From Euleptes europaea (taxonomy: Eukaryota > Chordata > Lepidosauria > Squamata > Sphaerodactylidae), in assembly GCF_029931775.1 (NCBI RefSeq), contig NC_079322.1, positions 26,672,542-26,736,541 on the forward strand: a stretch of 64,000 nt of DNA, given 5' to 3'. Every line of letters starts with the position of its first letter. The first letter of the stretch is position 1. The translations under genes and the position numbers were made by a program. Below are positions 22,041-33,135 of this stretch, one piece after another. The notes under the pieces are model-generated. The model saw nothing but the letters and a program-made list of their open reading frames with translations. It did not search any database and had not been told where the DNA came from.

Positions 22041-24005
22041 TTCTAATCCAGAGTGATGAGAAAAGAATATAGTAGGTTAAACTTTACTGTAAGCACCTAG
22101 ATCTAGATCTTTTCTATGTCCTGCTCCTCTGGGTATCTCCACTGAGATTTTGATTCTAACACAGGGGGTCTGCAATCCATGGCTCCAGAGCCAAACGTGG
22201 CTCAATATGGAAACAAATATTGCTCTTTAACAAAAAGAAAGTGAAATCCATGGCTCCATATCCGTTATCCGGCTTTCCCCCAGCTCTCTACAGCTTCAAA
22301 CTTTCCATCCAGACAAAACGTTTTCAGGTGCTGATCATTTCCAAAGCACATATTCAGGGTTCCGCTTACTGTATTGGTGGCTGTATAGCCTGGACAGAAC
22401 AGCTGTCCAGATGCTGAAACAGCACCAATAAGCTTTAAACAAACAGCAGCAGCAGAAAATACTCCCTCAGTGAAGTATTTTCTGGTGTGTTTCTGATATC
22501 AGTGCCCTAAATAATACCAGAAAGCGCCATAAGCATCATCTGAAATCAAGACAGTCTTAGGAAAGTCCAACCCAGTGGTCTCAAAATTCTGACAAGATCT
22601 GTGCGGGTCAGTCAAGAAAAGAAAACAAAGCCTCCTGATGGTTAGAATATTTGTAAGATATTATTTTCTGTGACTGCCTCATTCAGCTGGGTGCTTTTCC
22701 ATCCTGGTGACGTTAGTAAGGCCGAAGGCCTTCAGAGGACAAGCAGTAATGTTTTAAGTGCCTGTAGGCAAGCGCTATGAGAAACAGAGCCATGGGAATC
22801 GCCATAACCATGAGGATCGTAGGAAGGTGCTCAAAAAGTGTTCTAAAGGGAGAGAGAAACAAACAAAAAAGAACTTCTTAAATCTTCAGAGAAAACATTA
22901 TGATTCATGTTGCCCATCTACAGTTCTCTACTAATGACTATAGGATTATTTTCTAGGATTTTTTCCCCCCAGACCATGTTTTCATTTGGGGAATCCACAG
23001 TTTTTACCCAATAGTTGTAAAGAATCTGAGCATTAACGCATACACATTCCCATCCTGAAGAGAGAGTCTCTTCTTTTCTGCATTCAAACCACAGTGTAGA
23101 GTCACCTGGAAAAAATGTGATTCCCCCCTCACACCGTGGAAATGAATCATGAATCAGGACTGTGTGGTTCTTGCGGACACCTGTCAGATGGTGCCAGTGG
23201 CAAGCAAAATAACTCTTTCCACCTATGTCATTTTCAGCTTAAATACTTAAATGCACTAATTTGCTTTCCTTCCCACCCATCCCCCGACCTCCCCTTTTGG
23301 GAGTACCTTGGTCCCTCCAGTGAGTTTTAAAAGGCTACTGCCTTGATTGCCTTTTAAACAGGTACTTCCCTTGAGCCTGTGCATGTTGCAGTAGATCGTT
23401 GCGTTGGCAAGCAATTGAGGTATCGGTTACATCCCCCCCACACCTTTCTCCAAGGAGCTCAGGTTCTCTCTTATCCCCACAACCCTGTGAGCATCTAAGA
23501 TACGAATTCCTTCCATCTCCACTGATTAAGAGTAGAAATGGAGTATATCCCATTAAAAAACAGTCAATGGATTTTCAAAGGCATCCCTTGAGAGCACACC
23601 TGCACTTTGGAAACCATCCATGCCTCCAAACAGGTCTGTTTCAACACCCCTACACCTGAGACTCCCAATCTGCCCGTGAGTACTTTTGGAAATCTGAGAA
23701 CAAATAGTGGGCACCAACACAAAATGGCTGTCATGGGAGTGGCATGGCCAACCACAAAACAATTGCCCTCACTGCAAGGGGCCAGTCATTGTATGCTGTG
23801 AGGTTCCAAGCCAAGCATTGTCCTATGATGGAGGCCATTGAGACCTTCCTGTAGATAAAGGTGATATTCATTGGAAGCCCTAGAGGAAAGCCAGGATACA
23901 CTGTTCAGTTTGGACAGGAGTATGAAGGAAAATGGCAACAGGAAATACTTTGGCGAGGACCATGGCTGTCATGGGCACCACAGTGGGGATCCCACCGTTA
24001 TGCTC
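22041..24005. other. Intergenic with possible old hAT remnants
   Basis: No gene was recognised. CAGGGGGTCTGCAATCC at 22163 followed by GGCTCCAGAGCC looks like a decayed hAT end. ACAAAATGGCTGTCATGG near 23720 is reminiscent of another. Both are too diverged to bound. Confidence 0.3.
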
Positions 24006-24080
24006 TCATCAGAGAACATAAGATCCATGCTGGATCAGACCAAGGCCCATCAAGTCCAGCAGTCTGTTCAAAGGGGCCAA
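24006..24080. repeat. Retroposon fragment (GCTGGATCAGACCAAGG family)
   Basis: ATGCTGGATCAGACCAAGGC and CATCAAGTCCAGCAGTCTGT match the copy at 61857. It is probably a CR1-type LINE tail. Confidence 0.5.
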
Positions 24081-24540
24081 CGAGGTGACTCTACACTGCC
24101 CACTGTCTCCTCACTCTCCCACCAGAGCCATCTTCCCCCCCATGGACGCCAAGTTCCCATCCCAGCGGAGACTCCCCCTCCCCATTTATTTGAAATGGCG
24201 TATGTGTGTTTTTTGGTGCTAATCTGTTCCCTTGTTGCACATTCCTATGTTTGGCATAATAACTTGTCAGTGGATGGAAAAGGGGGGGGGAATTGCTGGT
24301 TTATCTATCCAAAGTAAGGGTTTATCCACGTTGTTGATTAGAGGAATTGCTATATCACAAATGCCAAATCACATAGGTAGTTTACATACGAACACATGGG
24401 GTGGGGCATGGATCAGTTTAATGATCTGGTGATGGGCTGGAAGGGGGGGTAAGGGGCCTTGGAAATTGAGAATGACACCAAACTGGGAGACCTAGCAATC
24501 CTATAAGAATATCTCTTCAAATAATTTTGCATCACCGTGT

Positions 24541-25040
24541 CCTTTATGTATGGTCCAGAACGGTGTTTTGTAGTGATTAACAGTATAGTACTGCTTAATC
24601 TGTGTCAGCAGGATTCCTACTATTCAATTATTTGTGTTGAGTGTTATGCAGCAGAATCCCTGAAGCTAATTGTGTCCTTTCCATTGTGACAAGACACTTC
24701 TACCTGCAAAGACGTTTGCGTCCTGGCAGAAATGGAGAGGGAGAAAACAGGGCTGTGCTTTGAAAATGCTCTGGGATCAAGCTGACCTTCAGTGATGCTT
24801 CCACCAGGACTCATCAGCATTAGTAGAGTCACCAACTCTCAGTTGGTAAATTCCTAGAAATTTTGAGATAAAGCCGGGGAAGGTGGAATTTAGGGAGGAG
24901 AGGGTCCTCAGCAGGGTATAATGCCATAGCATCCACCCTCCAGAGCAGCCATGTTCTCCAGGGAAACTGATCTCTGTAGTCTGAAGATCAGTTGCAATTC
25001 TAGGAGACCTCCAGACTCCACATGGAGTTTGGTAAGCCTA
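24541..25040 (+). repeat. Inverted duplicate of 11259-11724
   Basis: It shares TATGTATGGTCCAGAAC, AGCAGGATTCCTACTATTC and CCATTGTGAC, in reverse complement to 11259-11724, and ends in the MITE variant at 24824-25040. It lies about 1 kb downstream of the CX3CR1 stop. Confidence 0.8.
24824..25040 (+). mobile_element. hAT-type MITE variant, diverged
   Basis: It runs from TAGAGTCACCAACTCTCAG to GTTTGGTAAGCCTA. The termini are degraded compared with TAGGGTTGCCA. It is part of the inverted duplication. Confidence 0.7.
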
Positions 25041-25044
25041 AGAG

Positions 25045-25258
25045 TAGGGTTGCCAGCTCTGAATGGGAAAATACCTGGAGATTTGGGGATTGAAACCTCA
25101 GGATGACGGGGTTTGGGGAGGGACTTCAATGGGGTGTGATGCCATAGAGTCCATCTTCCAAAGCAGCCTCTTTCTTCAGGGGAACTGATCTCTATCACCT
25201 GGAGATCAGTTGTAATCCCAGGAGATCTCCAGCCACCACCTGTAGGTTGGAAACCCTA
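25045..25258 (+). mobile_element. hAT-type MITE (TAGGGTTGCCA family), full length, perfect duplication
   Basis: It starts TAGGGTTGCCAGCTC and ends GTTGGAAACCCTA. CCTAAGAG at 25037-25044 is repeated at 25259-25266. Its left duplication overlaps the terminus of the older copy at 24824-25040, so it landed at the edge of a sibling. Confidence 0.92.
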
Positions 25259-25266
25259 CCTAAGAG

Positions 25267-26056
25267 CCAGTCCTGATTGTTGAGTAAAATGTCTGCCATA
25301 CTGCCACTGTATGCATGCTTGGGGCTGTCTGTCACTGGCAAAACTCCTAATACTGTCTCAAAGAGTGAGGAAAGTGGGAGCAAAAGAAGGTGGCACCTGC
25401 TCCTGGCCTGTTTATGCAATTTACTTTTTACATCTTGGATTTTATTACTGCTGTTTTATTATTTGCTCAGTGATTCATTATTTTCTGCTTATTTTCAGCA
25501 AATTTTTAGTTGTGCTGCTGGTTACTGTTTTGTATATATTATTACATTTTTAACTGCCTTGAGTGTTGATCCAGTAAACAGAAAGGCAGGGTATACATTT
25601 TCTAAAATAAGCACTTTACAGAATACTAGGAATTGGCGGGCAGACAGCTAGTACAGCTCTCCTTGCTTCTCCTTCCTCCCTATATTTGTGCTGTTGCAAG
25701 CCCCCTATACAGCTGGAGATTCTAGCACATCTATCCCCCAATAAGGAAAAAAAAGAAAACCCTGGAGTACAAGTACCGAACTGCTTTTAAAAATATTATT
25801 TTTATTAGCGATTATTAATAATCAGTGTACAGCTCTATACAAGTAAGTAATGCAGCAACGTATAAACTTTTATTTTCCAGTATATTAAAGTGGGCGGAAT
25901 GCATTTCTGTCTTTGAATAGAGTAAGCGGCATGCTGCAGGCTGTGTACGAATGCTGCGGCTTCGTCAAAACCAGAAAAGCGACAGATGTGATATGTGTGT
26001 GTCAAATGATAGCTGAGCACTCAAGACATCAGATATTCTCCAGCAGTCAACACTAG
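25267..26056. other. Intergenic and probable CX3CR1 3' UTR
   Basis: No exon was recognised. On the minus strand, AATAAA occurs at about 25868-25873 and again near 25799-25804, 180-260 bases past the CX3CR1 stop, so the right part is probably its 3' UTR. Confidence 0.45.
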
Positions 26057-27121
26057 TCAGAGCAAGACCGAGCAGTCTTGGTCACTTGTGTTCTGTGTCT
26101 GGTTGCTGGTCGGGATGTTCTCTGTAAGGGAAGCAGGAGCTCTGCCATGGTAGTGACTGCAAGGCCCACAAAAGCAAATGAATGAGAGGCTTTTGAGAAC
26201 CAAGTGACAAAGGTACTTTCTAAATTTTTCACTGGCGAAAGCATAGATTATTGGATTAAGACAACAGTGACTGAAAGCCAGGGTTTCCGTTGCATGCATA
26301 GTATAATATAAATATCTCAAGATGTTGCAGCTCTCAAACATGTTGAAAAATTTTAATGTTTGCAGAAAAATCGATACCTGGTGTGGGGTCCAGAATAGAA
26401 AAAACACAAGCACCACCTGTAAAATCAGCCTCATGGCTCTTCTTTTCCTGTGGTTTTTGCAGGCGAACAAGGTTTTGATGATCCTGAGGTAGCAAATGCT
26501 CATGATGCCCATCGGGAGAAGAAATCCTATGATGTTTATTTCCAAATTGCAGAAAACTGGCCAGGTATCCTCAAGATTTTGAGGATACTGAGAAGTGCAC
26601 GTATTCTCTAACTTTTGCATGAATACAAAGTGAGGAGCGGCACACAAAATTGCCAGTACCCATACTATCAGGCTAGTGAGAAATCCATGACTGGCCGTCC
26701 TGCCTTTCATGAATATGGTTGCATGGACAATTGCCAGATATCTATCAATGCTTATGACGGTGATAAAAAACATGCCTCCAAAGAAACCAATAGAATAGAA
26801 AGAGGAAACTATTGGGCAGGAAAGGTTCCCAAGACTCCATCCCCATACAGTGTAATAACCCCAAAACGGAAGAGAAATCACAAAGAGAAGATCAGAGATG
26901 GCTAAGTTCAAGAGGAATATGTCAGTGACGCTCTTTTGCTGCCAACCTTTCACAATGGTAAAAACCACCAGGAGATTTCCCAGTAGTCCAATAATAAACA
27001 CAAGGCTATAAAGTATTGGTACGTAGACTTTCCCAAACTTGTAGACGTCCGTTTGGTCACACTGGGCAGCGGATTCATCATAGACGAACCCTGTGGTCAT
27101 CTCAATCATTTCCTCATCCAT
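26057..27121 (-). CDS. CX3CR1: Fractalkine receptor CX3CR1 (complete, 354 aa)
   Basis: A seven-transmembrane Gi-coupled receptor for the membrane-tethered chemokine CX3CL1, acting on monocytes, microglia and NK cells (family knowledge). Numbering from MDEEMIEM: extracellular cysteines C21/C265 and C102/C175, GN at 48-49, LPFW 84-87, DRYLAIV 126-132, FWTP 243-246 and NPIIYAF 289-295. CLNPIIYAFASEKFRKYL, SVTDIFLLNLAISDLLFV and ILAAP-like ILCAAP after helix 4 match CX3CR1, and the tail ends TSDQDCSVLL beside human TSDGDALLL. Length matches human (355). The frame extends 20 codons further upstream (to 27181). That extension covers a polypyrimidine tract ending in CAG just before the ATG, so it is intronic and the start at 27121 is preferred. 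The coding region is a single exon, on the same strand as CCR4. Confidence 0.92.
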   Translation of the reverse strand: MDEEMIEMTTGFVYDESAAQCDQTDVYKFGKVYVPILYSLVFIIGLLGNLLVVFTIVKGWQQKSVTDIFLLNLAISDLLFVISLPFWGYYTVWGWSLGNLSCPIVSSFYSIGFFGGMFFITVISIDRYLAIVHATIFMKGRTASHGFLTSLIVWVLAILCAAPHFVFMQKLENTCTSQYPQNLEDTWPVFCNLEINIIGFLLPMGIMSICYLRIIKTLFACKNHRKRRAMRLILQVVLVFFLFWTPHQVSIFLQTLKFFNMFESCNILRYLYYTMHATETLAFSHCCLNPIIYAFASEKFRKYLCHLVLKSLSFICFCGPCSHYHGRAPASLTENIPTSNQTQNTSDQDCSVLL

Positions 27122-27310
27122 AATGAATGCTGGTTTGAAAAAAAAAGGAAAGGGAAAATGGTTAGCCATGGAGCGGGACACATAGATACAGTCTTAGAAT
27201 GCAAAATGGTGAGTACAGAGTTACAAAGCTCTTGAACAGCATAATGAAGATCCTCTTAACAATTTAGGTTAACTGAATAGAGCACAGATACTCACTCAGT
27301 GGCTTGGGTA
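27122..27310 (-). other. CX3CR1 5' intron end (splice acceptor region)
   Basis: On the minus strand, a run of T/C with nine consecutive Ts (from the A tract near 27138-27146) is followed by CAAACCAG at about 27127-27134 and then CATTCATT before the ATG. This is a strong acceptor; the 5' noncoding exon was not located. Confidence 0.6.
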
Positions 27311-27498
27311 TAGGGTTGCCAGGTCCAGGTTGAGAAATACCTGGAGATTTGGGGGCAGATTGGGAGGGGAGGGACTTCAATGCCATAGAGTCCAATTGCC
27401 AAAGCGGCCATTTTCTCCAGGGGAATGATCTCTATCAGCTGGAGATCAGTTGTAATAGCAGGTGATCTCCAGACACCACCTGGAGGTTGGCAACCCTA
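27311..27498 (+). mobile_element. hAT-type MITE, full length
   Basis: The termini are TAGGGTTGCCAGGTCC and GAGGTTGGCAACCCTA. The flanks CTTGGGTA and CTCGGGAG match only at 5 of 8, so the duplication has decayed. Confidence 0.85.
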
Positions 27499-28900
27499 CT
27501 CGGGAGCCTCATGTGGCTCTTTGACATGCCACCTGTGATTGCTCTGAGCCCCAATGTGACAACAGCCCCATGTTTCAGGAAAGTGGGCAAGGGCTTTTTT
27601 TGTGGTGGTTTTTGTGATTGACATTTGGTTCCTTGGAACACCTTGCCACAGGAGAGGTAAACTGCGAGACCCCTGAGGTGCAAGCCTCAAGCCAGGGATG
27701 GAAGTATTTCTTTTGACAGTGACTGAGTGTGGCTGTCTGTGAGCTATCACAGAGTGATTACCACTGGAATCGAGTGGTTTCTCAACCCAGTTCCTGGTGG
27801 GTATTAGGTACGAACAAACAAAAGTTAGTGAATAGAATTTGAGGACACAGTTTGAATGCTCAGTTTAATTTCAGGGGGAATTAGGATTAACTGGCTGGAT
27901 TGTACCCCAGATTTTAGGCTCTTCCAATATTGCTTCTCCTTGCAATTCTTTTCCAGCCTCCCACATTTCAAAATTCTTTTTTAGAAATGCAGGCCCTAGA
28001 ACTAAACGTCTACTTTACTGACACACATAAAAGCATTAAATGTGTTTTTATGCACTACAACCAATGCTTCTGTTTCTGTTCGTTGTTAACTGTACTGTAA
28101 TGACACGATTTACAATTATTCTGTTATTTACAATTATTCTGTTATTACTTAATGATAACAGTTTATACTTTGGTTTTTTTTTTTTTTTTTTGGCTAGCCA
28201 TTTGGAAATTTTAATGTTAACATTATCTGTTTGACTTTGAACTTTTGCAATAACTATATTGTATGTTTTTGAATTAGCTATAACTTTTATATCAACGCCT
28301 TGCAACCTCTGGCTCTGTGCACTTTTGTTCTTCATAATTCAGAGGTTTCTCCCCTTCCTTTTTTTCTCTTTTTTACAGCCTGTGGGTACCTCATCCTTAT
28401 GCCCAGTTTAGCATGGTAGACATATACAAGATACACAGGAAGAAAAGCACATACACTATGGCTCTCTTTGTTCTCTAGTTTATGCACTGATATCAGTCAT
28501 CACAATCTAACCTGCTTTCCTTTTAGATTACAATCTTGCTAGCAGTGCCTGTTTTAGGCCTGCAAGGGCTATTTTAGGATGTTTATGAAGAATAATACTA
28601 AGTACCATGATCATTTTTATTAGTGTTTATACAGGTGAGGGAGCAGCAATGAGATTTGGGCCAAACTTTGTTCCTTTTGCAGATCCCAATTGTCCATGAT
28701 TGAACAAAGCTGGCCCGAGATTTTATTTTTACCATTTCAACAAACTTGCTGTTAGATAATTCTGAATTGTTGGAGACTTGCCCAGAAACAAACCATGTGA
28801 AGCTGAGAACACGCAATTCTCTGGGTTGAAACACTGCTATGGGAAAATTAATTCTAAGCTTGGAAATGCTTATATCGTAGAATCAAAGGAGATGAATTAA
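27499..28900. other. Intergenic upstream of CX3CR1, no gene seen
   Basis: AT-rich sequence with a 17-base T run near 28175 and a small TTATTTACAATTATTCTG tandem duplication near 28107-28150. No exon was recognised. Confidence 0.4.
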
Positions 28901-29229
28901 TTTGTTTTGATAGAGGCATGTGTGTTTTGTGCAACGGGACCAAAATACGATAGCCATACCCCAAAGACCCCTGGGTTGCATGAGACTTTGGGGATTAACG
29001 CATGGGCAGAATGTTCTTGGTTCGCTCCTCCCTTATCTCACAATATTGGATAGTCAAACTCATGACGCTAGTCCATCCCACTATAAGTCCGAAGCAAGTA
29101 GCTGCTGGAGGCTCCCCGTGCGTTTGAGCCACCCATATAATGTGGGATAGTAGGGGAGTGACCGCATTGTCATTGCCCAAGGATTGGCTGAGAGGTTATC
29201 CAATCAAAGGCCGATTCTCCCCCTTTTTT

Positions 29230-29660
29230 CCTTGGGACACCAGCGTTTCGGTATACCATTGTGATGGTGTGAAGCACCCGCCCTACAGGGCTGGTTGGGG
29301 GGGGCGTCTGTCTGGCCTGAAGAGGGTCGGGGCTTGAGGCGCCTCTTCAGCCTCAGACCAGTTCGAGGGAGAGTCTGAGCTTTCCTCTCCCTCGGAGGCT
29401 ACCCGGGTGGCTCTATGCTCAGCCTGCTTCCTCCCTGGCTCTCCTCTGGTCTTTTATACTCTTCAGGCCAGAAAAGCTCCGCCCCTTCCACCCTCTGCCC
29501 TCCCCCCGGAAGTCCATAAAAGGAGCTCTCCTTCCCTGTAGCGTCACTTCCCTTCCTAGCCAGCAGCGCGGCTCACACCCGCAGCTCAGCTGTTTGTTGG
29601 GGCTGGGAGCTTGAACGAAAGGAGGTTAGTAGTGGGCTAGTTGTGTGATTACACGCACGC
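29230..29660 (+). promoter_or_regulatory. GC-rich promoter-like block with TATA box, possible solo LTR
   Basis: This is an isolated GC-rich stretch in AT-rich surroundings. It includes CCGCCCC boxes (29475 area) and CCATAAAAGGAG at 29513-29524 as a rightward TATA box. No conserved reading frame follows. It may be a solo LTR (it opens near a TGTGATGGTGTGAAG) or the promoter of a noncoding transcript. It points away from CX3CR1. The two readings cannot be separated from one copy. Confidence 0.35.
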
Positions 29661-30923
29661 CTGCGTTCTGGTAATTTAGCGAAATTTTAAAAAAGTAGCG
29701 GTGTAGCACCGAAAAGATCGCTAGAAACCAGGGATTGCTTAACCCGTTTTTTTGGGTTTTTTTTGCTTAATTCGTGCCTAAGTTGGGTCCGATGCGCAGC
29801 CCTTGGACGGTCATGCGTTTAGACCACGGGAATTCGCTACTTTTAAGGCACAAAGGCGAGACAAATTGGCCATGCGTTAAACCCCTATCTAATCTTTCTG
29901 AAAACACTTTGGTGAGAATCTCAGAAAGGAATCTTAAGGTAGATAGGATAAGGGATGATATGTCTTTGTTTCTGATTTCAATTTTGTATCATTTTTGCAT
30001 CATTGTGATTCTTTTATATTCATTTCAAGAATGATTAACTTGATTTTAAATAAATATCTTAAACATGAGTGATCTTTGCCTGGGATACATGTTTTTTTAC
30101 AGTTTACTTCCTCTTATATCTGTGGTATTTTCAGTCAGTCTAGCTCAGCACCCACATGTGGTCCCCAGGGGTTAATTATAGAAGCATTTTTCCAGCATAC
30201 AGTTCTGATTAGTTTTGTAACAGACTTGAGCAAAATTTGTTGTGGATACCTTGCCTTTTATTGACATTATACTCCTCTTCCACACTTTTGAGGATCTTGC
30301 CATATGTTTTTAATGTATACAAATAATTTTGCCAGAACAGACATCTACCAATAAAGATCGTTTATCCTTACCTTGAAGTTTATTTTTGTTGAAGAACCTG
30401 AATTTGTTTTTCCACCTCTAAGGAGATTACATCTGTGCCCGGACAAGTCCTTTCCAGCTCAGGAAATCTTATTTGAAGGCAGAATCTCAGCCCTAGCTAG
30501 AGAGCAGAATTGAAAGCTTGCTATAGAAATTGTCTTTCTACATTGCTGACATTATCTGGGCATCTATGTTAAGATTCACTTCAATGTGCCACCAGATACC
30601 AGAATTCTGACAAATTCCCCTTCTGCTGTTACAATTCTGGATGAATACACAACTGTATTAGGTACCATGCTTTCTTCTTTTTGAACTGTTATTTGTACTG
30701 AACACTTTGCTTGGCAGTTTCCACAAGCAATCAACAGCTATCCAGATTGTACAGCTATCTGAAAATTTTAGATTTCATGAGATTCTGCATAGCACTTCCA
30801 TAGTCTACATGCCCACCCCCATCTAATACAATACATGGCTTTCTTTTAAAGTAACTAGCACAGGTCTTACATTTTGGGCCAGGAATTCAGCAACCTTATC
30901 CAAAGCAGTATCTACATTCTATA
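29661..30923. other. Intergenic, no gene seen
   Basis: Sequence just right of the GC-rich block (29700-29950) has an unusual CG content for this region but no exon signal. The rest is AT-rich and unremarkable. Confidence 0.35.
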
Positions 30924-31133
30924 TAGGGTTGCCAACTGCCAGGTAGTAGCAGGAGATCTCCTGCTAATTCAACTGATCTCCAGCCAACAGAGATCAGATC
31001 ACCTGGAGAAAAATGGCCGCCTTGGCAATTGAGCTCTATGGCTTTGAAGTCCCTCCCCTCCCCAAACCCTGCCCTCTTCCGGCTCCGCCCCCAAAATCTC
31101 CCACCGGTTGAGAAGTGGGACCTGGCAACCCTA
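30924..31133 (-). mobile_element. hAT-type MITE, full length, perfect duplication
   Basis: It starts TAGGGTTGCCAACTGCC and ends CCTGGCAACCCTA. ATTCTATA at 30916-30923 is repeated at 31134-31141. Confidence 0.94.
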
Positions 31134-31188
31134 ATTCTATAGTAGGCAAATACTGTTGTTTTGGAAAACATGGGGTGATTATGGAGGT

Positions 31189-31392
31189 TAGGGTTGCCAG
31201 GTCCCTCTTCGCCAATGGCGGGAGGTTTTTGGGGTGGAGCCTCAGGAGGGTGGAGTTTGGGGAGGGACTTCAATGCCATAGAGTCCAATGGCCAAAGCGG
31301 CCATTTTCTCCAGGTGAACTGATCTCTATCAGCTGGAGATCAGTTGTAATAGCGGGAGATCTCCAGTTAGTACCTGGAGGTTGGCAACCCTA
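31189..31392 (+). mobile_element. hAT-type MITE, full length
   Basis: It starts TAGGGTTGCCAGGTCCC and ends GGAGGTTGGCAACCCTA. The flanks are ATGGAGGT (31181-31188) and ACGGAGGT (31393-31400). It lies only 56 bp from the previous copy, in the opposite orientation. Confidence 0.93.
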
Positions 31393-31850
31393 ACGGAGGT
31401 TTTTGGGCAACAGTTTCAAAATAGATGCAGAGAGCTCTACTTTATACGTGTCATGGTTTTGTTGGGTAGTTGTGGGTTTTCCCCACACAGTAATCTTGGA
31501 GATTATGTGCCAGACCTACAGAGAAACGAAATGTGCCTGCCGCTTTATAGTATGCCCATCCTTAACACCAACAATGTATATATGCCTGAAATGGATGGGG
31601 TGTTGCTCCATCTGCCAACTAGTTATGGATATGCAACCTGTTCTGTTTTGGCTAACAGATGGAATATACTACATGTTCTCTCTCCCCCCCCCCCAATTAA
31701 TTAATTAATTAATTAATGTTGATTGTGGAAGAATGGCCAGGAGTCAAAGCTGAGTCATACTAGGCAAGCAAAGTACTCTATACAAAATGTAGACGTTAGA
31801 TCCATGGAACATTCTTAACGCACCAGCTCTATAGTGGAAACCAGACCAAT
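31393..31850. other. Intergenic with (AATT)n simple repeat
   Basis: A poly-C run at 31685-31694 is followed by four to five AATT units to 31715. No gene was recognised. Confidence 0.5.
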
Positions 31851-32550
31851 AGCCCATTCCTGAGGGTGACTGGAGGCAGCGCAGGCACTCTGCCTCCAAA
31901 GGAGGTCCCCCCCCTACTGAAGCCGAAACCTTGCCCTTACCTAGAAAACCCAGGCAACCGCTCCACTGGGTTGCATGGGGATATGCCACCTTAAATGGTG
32001 GTGTATCTCCAGGTAAGGGAAAGGGGGCATCCCCAGGCCGAAAGGGCTTAGGAGGCCTCCTAAAGGTGACTCCTCCCCTGGCTGGTGTGGGATCACCCCG
32101 GGAATGCCCCCGGGACGGTGCACAGAAGTGCACTGTCTAGATGCCAGTGCAAGGCTGTGCCGGTGTCCCTGGTAGGGTTGCCAGGTACTTCTTTGCCACC
32201 CGTGGGAGATTTTGGGGGCGGAGCCTGAGGAGGGCGGGGTTTGGGGAGGGACTTCAATGCCATAGAGTCCAATTGCCAAAGCAACCATTTTTCTCCAGGT
32301 GATCTGATCTCTATCAGCTGGAGATCAGTTGAATTAGCAGGCGATCTCCTGCTACTACCTGGCAATTGGCAACCCTAGTCCCTGGGCAGCACTGCCACCA
32401 GGAGGATGGCGTCTAGGCCCCCCCCCACCGGCATCTGTGCCACCCTGGGCGGCATAGGAGGCACGGGCACTGGCATAGGGGGCCCGAATGCTGCCGCAGC
32501 CCCTTCCTGGCCTCCTAAGGACTTTCATCCTTTCAGCTCAGGAATGGGCT
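31851..32550. mobile_element. GC-rich element with inverted ends, hosting a MITE
   Basis: AGCCCATTCCTGAG at 31851-31864 is mirrored by CTCAGGAATGGGCT at 32537-32550. The body is GC-rich (GGAGGTCCCCCCCC, GGCATAGGGGGCCC). The right end CAGGAATGGGCTG recurs at 60222-60234. No flanking duplication was found. A MITE is inserted at 32173-32377. Confidence 0.5.
32173..32377 (+). mobile_element. hAT-type MITE, full length, perfect duplication
   Basis: The termini are TAGGGTTGCCAGGTAC and CAATTGGCAACCCTA. GTCCCTGG at 32165-32172 is repeated at 32378-32385. Confidence 0.94.
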
Positions 32551-32798
32551 GCAAGTAAATCAGAGGGTATAAATTTGGACAAGGACAATTTGGGAAGCAA
32601 AACTGTGTAAACTAGTTTTATTTCAGAGAGTGTTTAGTGGAGGCACACTGTTGTGGCAGATTGGGCTGTTTTACTCTTGTGCTTTTCTGTTTTGTTGATG
32701 AACTGTTACCTTGTTTTAATGTTTTTGCAACAGGTTCTGCTTTGTTAGTTGCCTTGAGTCAAAGGAGATAAAGTGGGATATAGATGTTTTACATATAT

Positions 32799-32956
32799 AA
32801 ACACATGAAGCTGCCTTGTAACGAATCAGACCACTGTTCCATCACGATCAGTATTGTCTACTCAGACTGGCAGCAGCTCTCCAGGGTCTCAGGCTGGCAT
32901 TCCTCATATCACCTACAACTTAATCTTTATTGGAGATGCCAGGAATTGAACCCCGA
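32799..32956 (-). repeat. tRNA-derived SINE, 5' head lost
   Basis: In reverse it has the 3' body ACACATGAAGCTGCCTTG and GTATTGTCTACTCAGACTGG. It ends at GGAATTGAACCCC, the B-box side of the tRNA-like head. Confidence 0.75.
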
Positions 32957-33135
32957 ATCATAGAATTGGAAGGGGCCATACAGGCCGCCTAGTCCAACCA
33001 GCTGCTAAATGCAGGATCAGCCTAAAGTATCCCTGACAAGTGTTTGTCCAGCTGCTGGGAACTCACTACCCCTCTAGGCAGCTGATTCCACTGCTGAACT
33101 ACTTTTACTGTAAAGAAATTCCCACCCCCCTAATA
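32957..33135 (-). mobile_element. CR1 LINE 3'-end fragment
   Basis: GAATCATAGAATTGGAAGGG and GCCTAGTCCAACCAGCTGC are a CR1 3' end in reverse orientation, abutting the SINE. Confidence 0.8.

Noticed and set aside
23553-24317. Overlapping 60-150-codon frames on both strands
   Set aside because: They cover dispersed repeat remnants and lack domain signatures.
27122-27181. 20-residue N-terminal extension of CX3CR1
   Set aside because: It translates a polypyrimidine tract and splice acceptor. The downstream ATG gives the family length.
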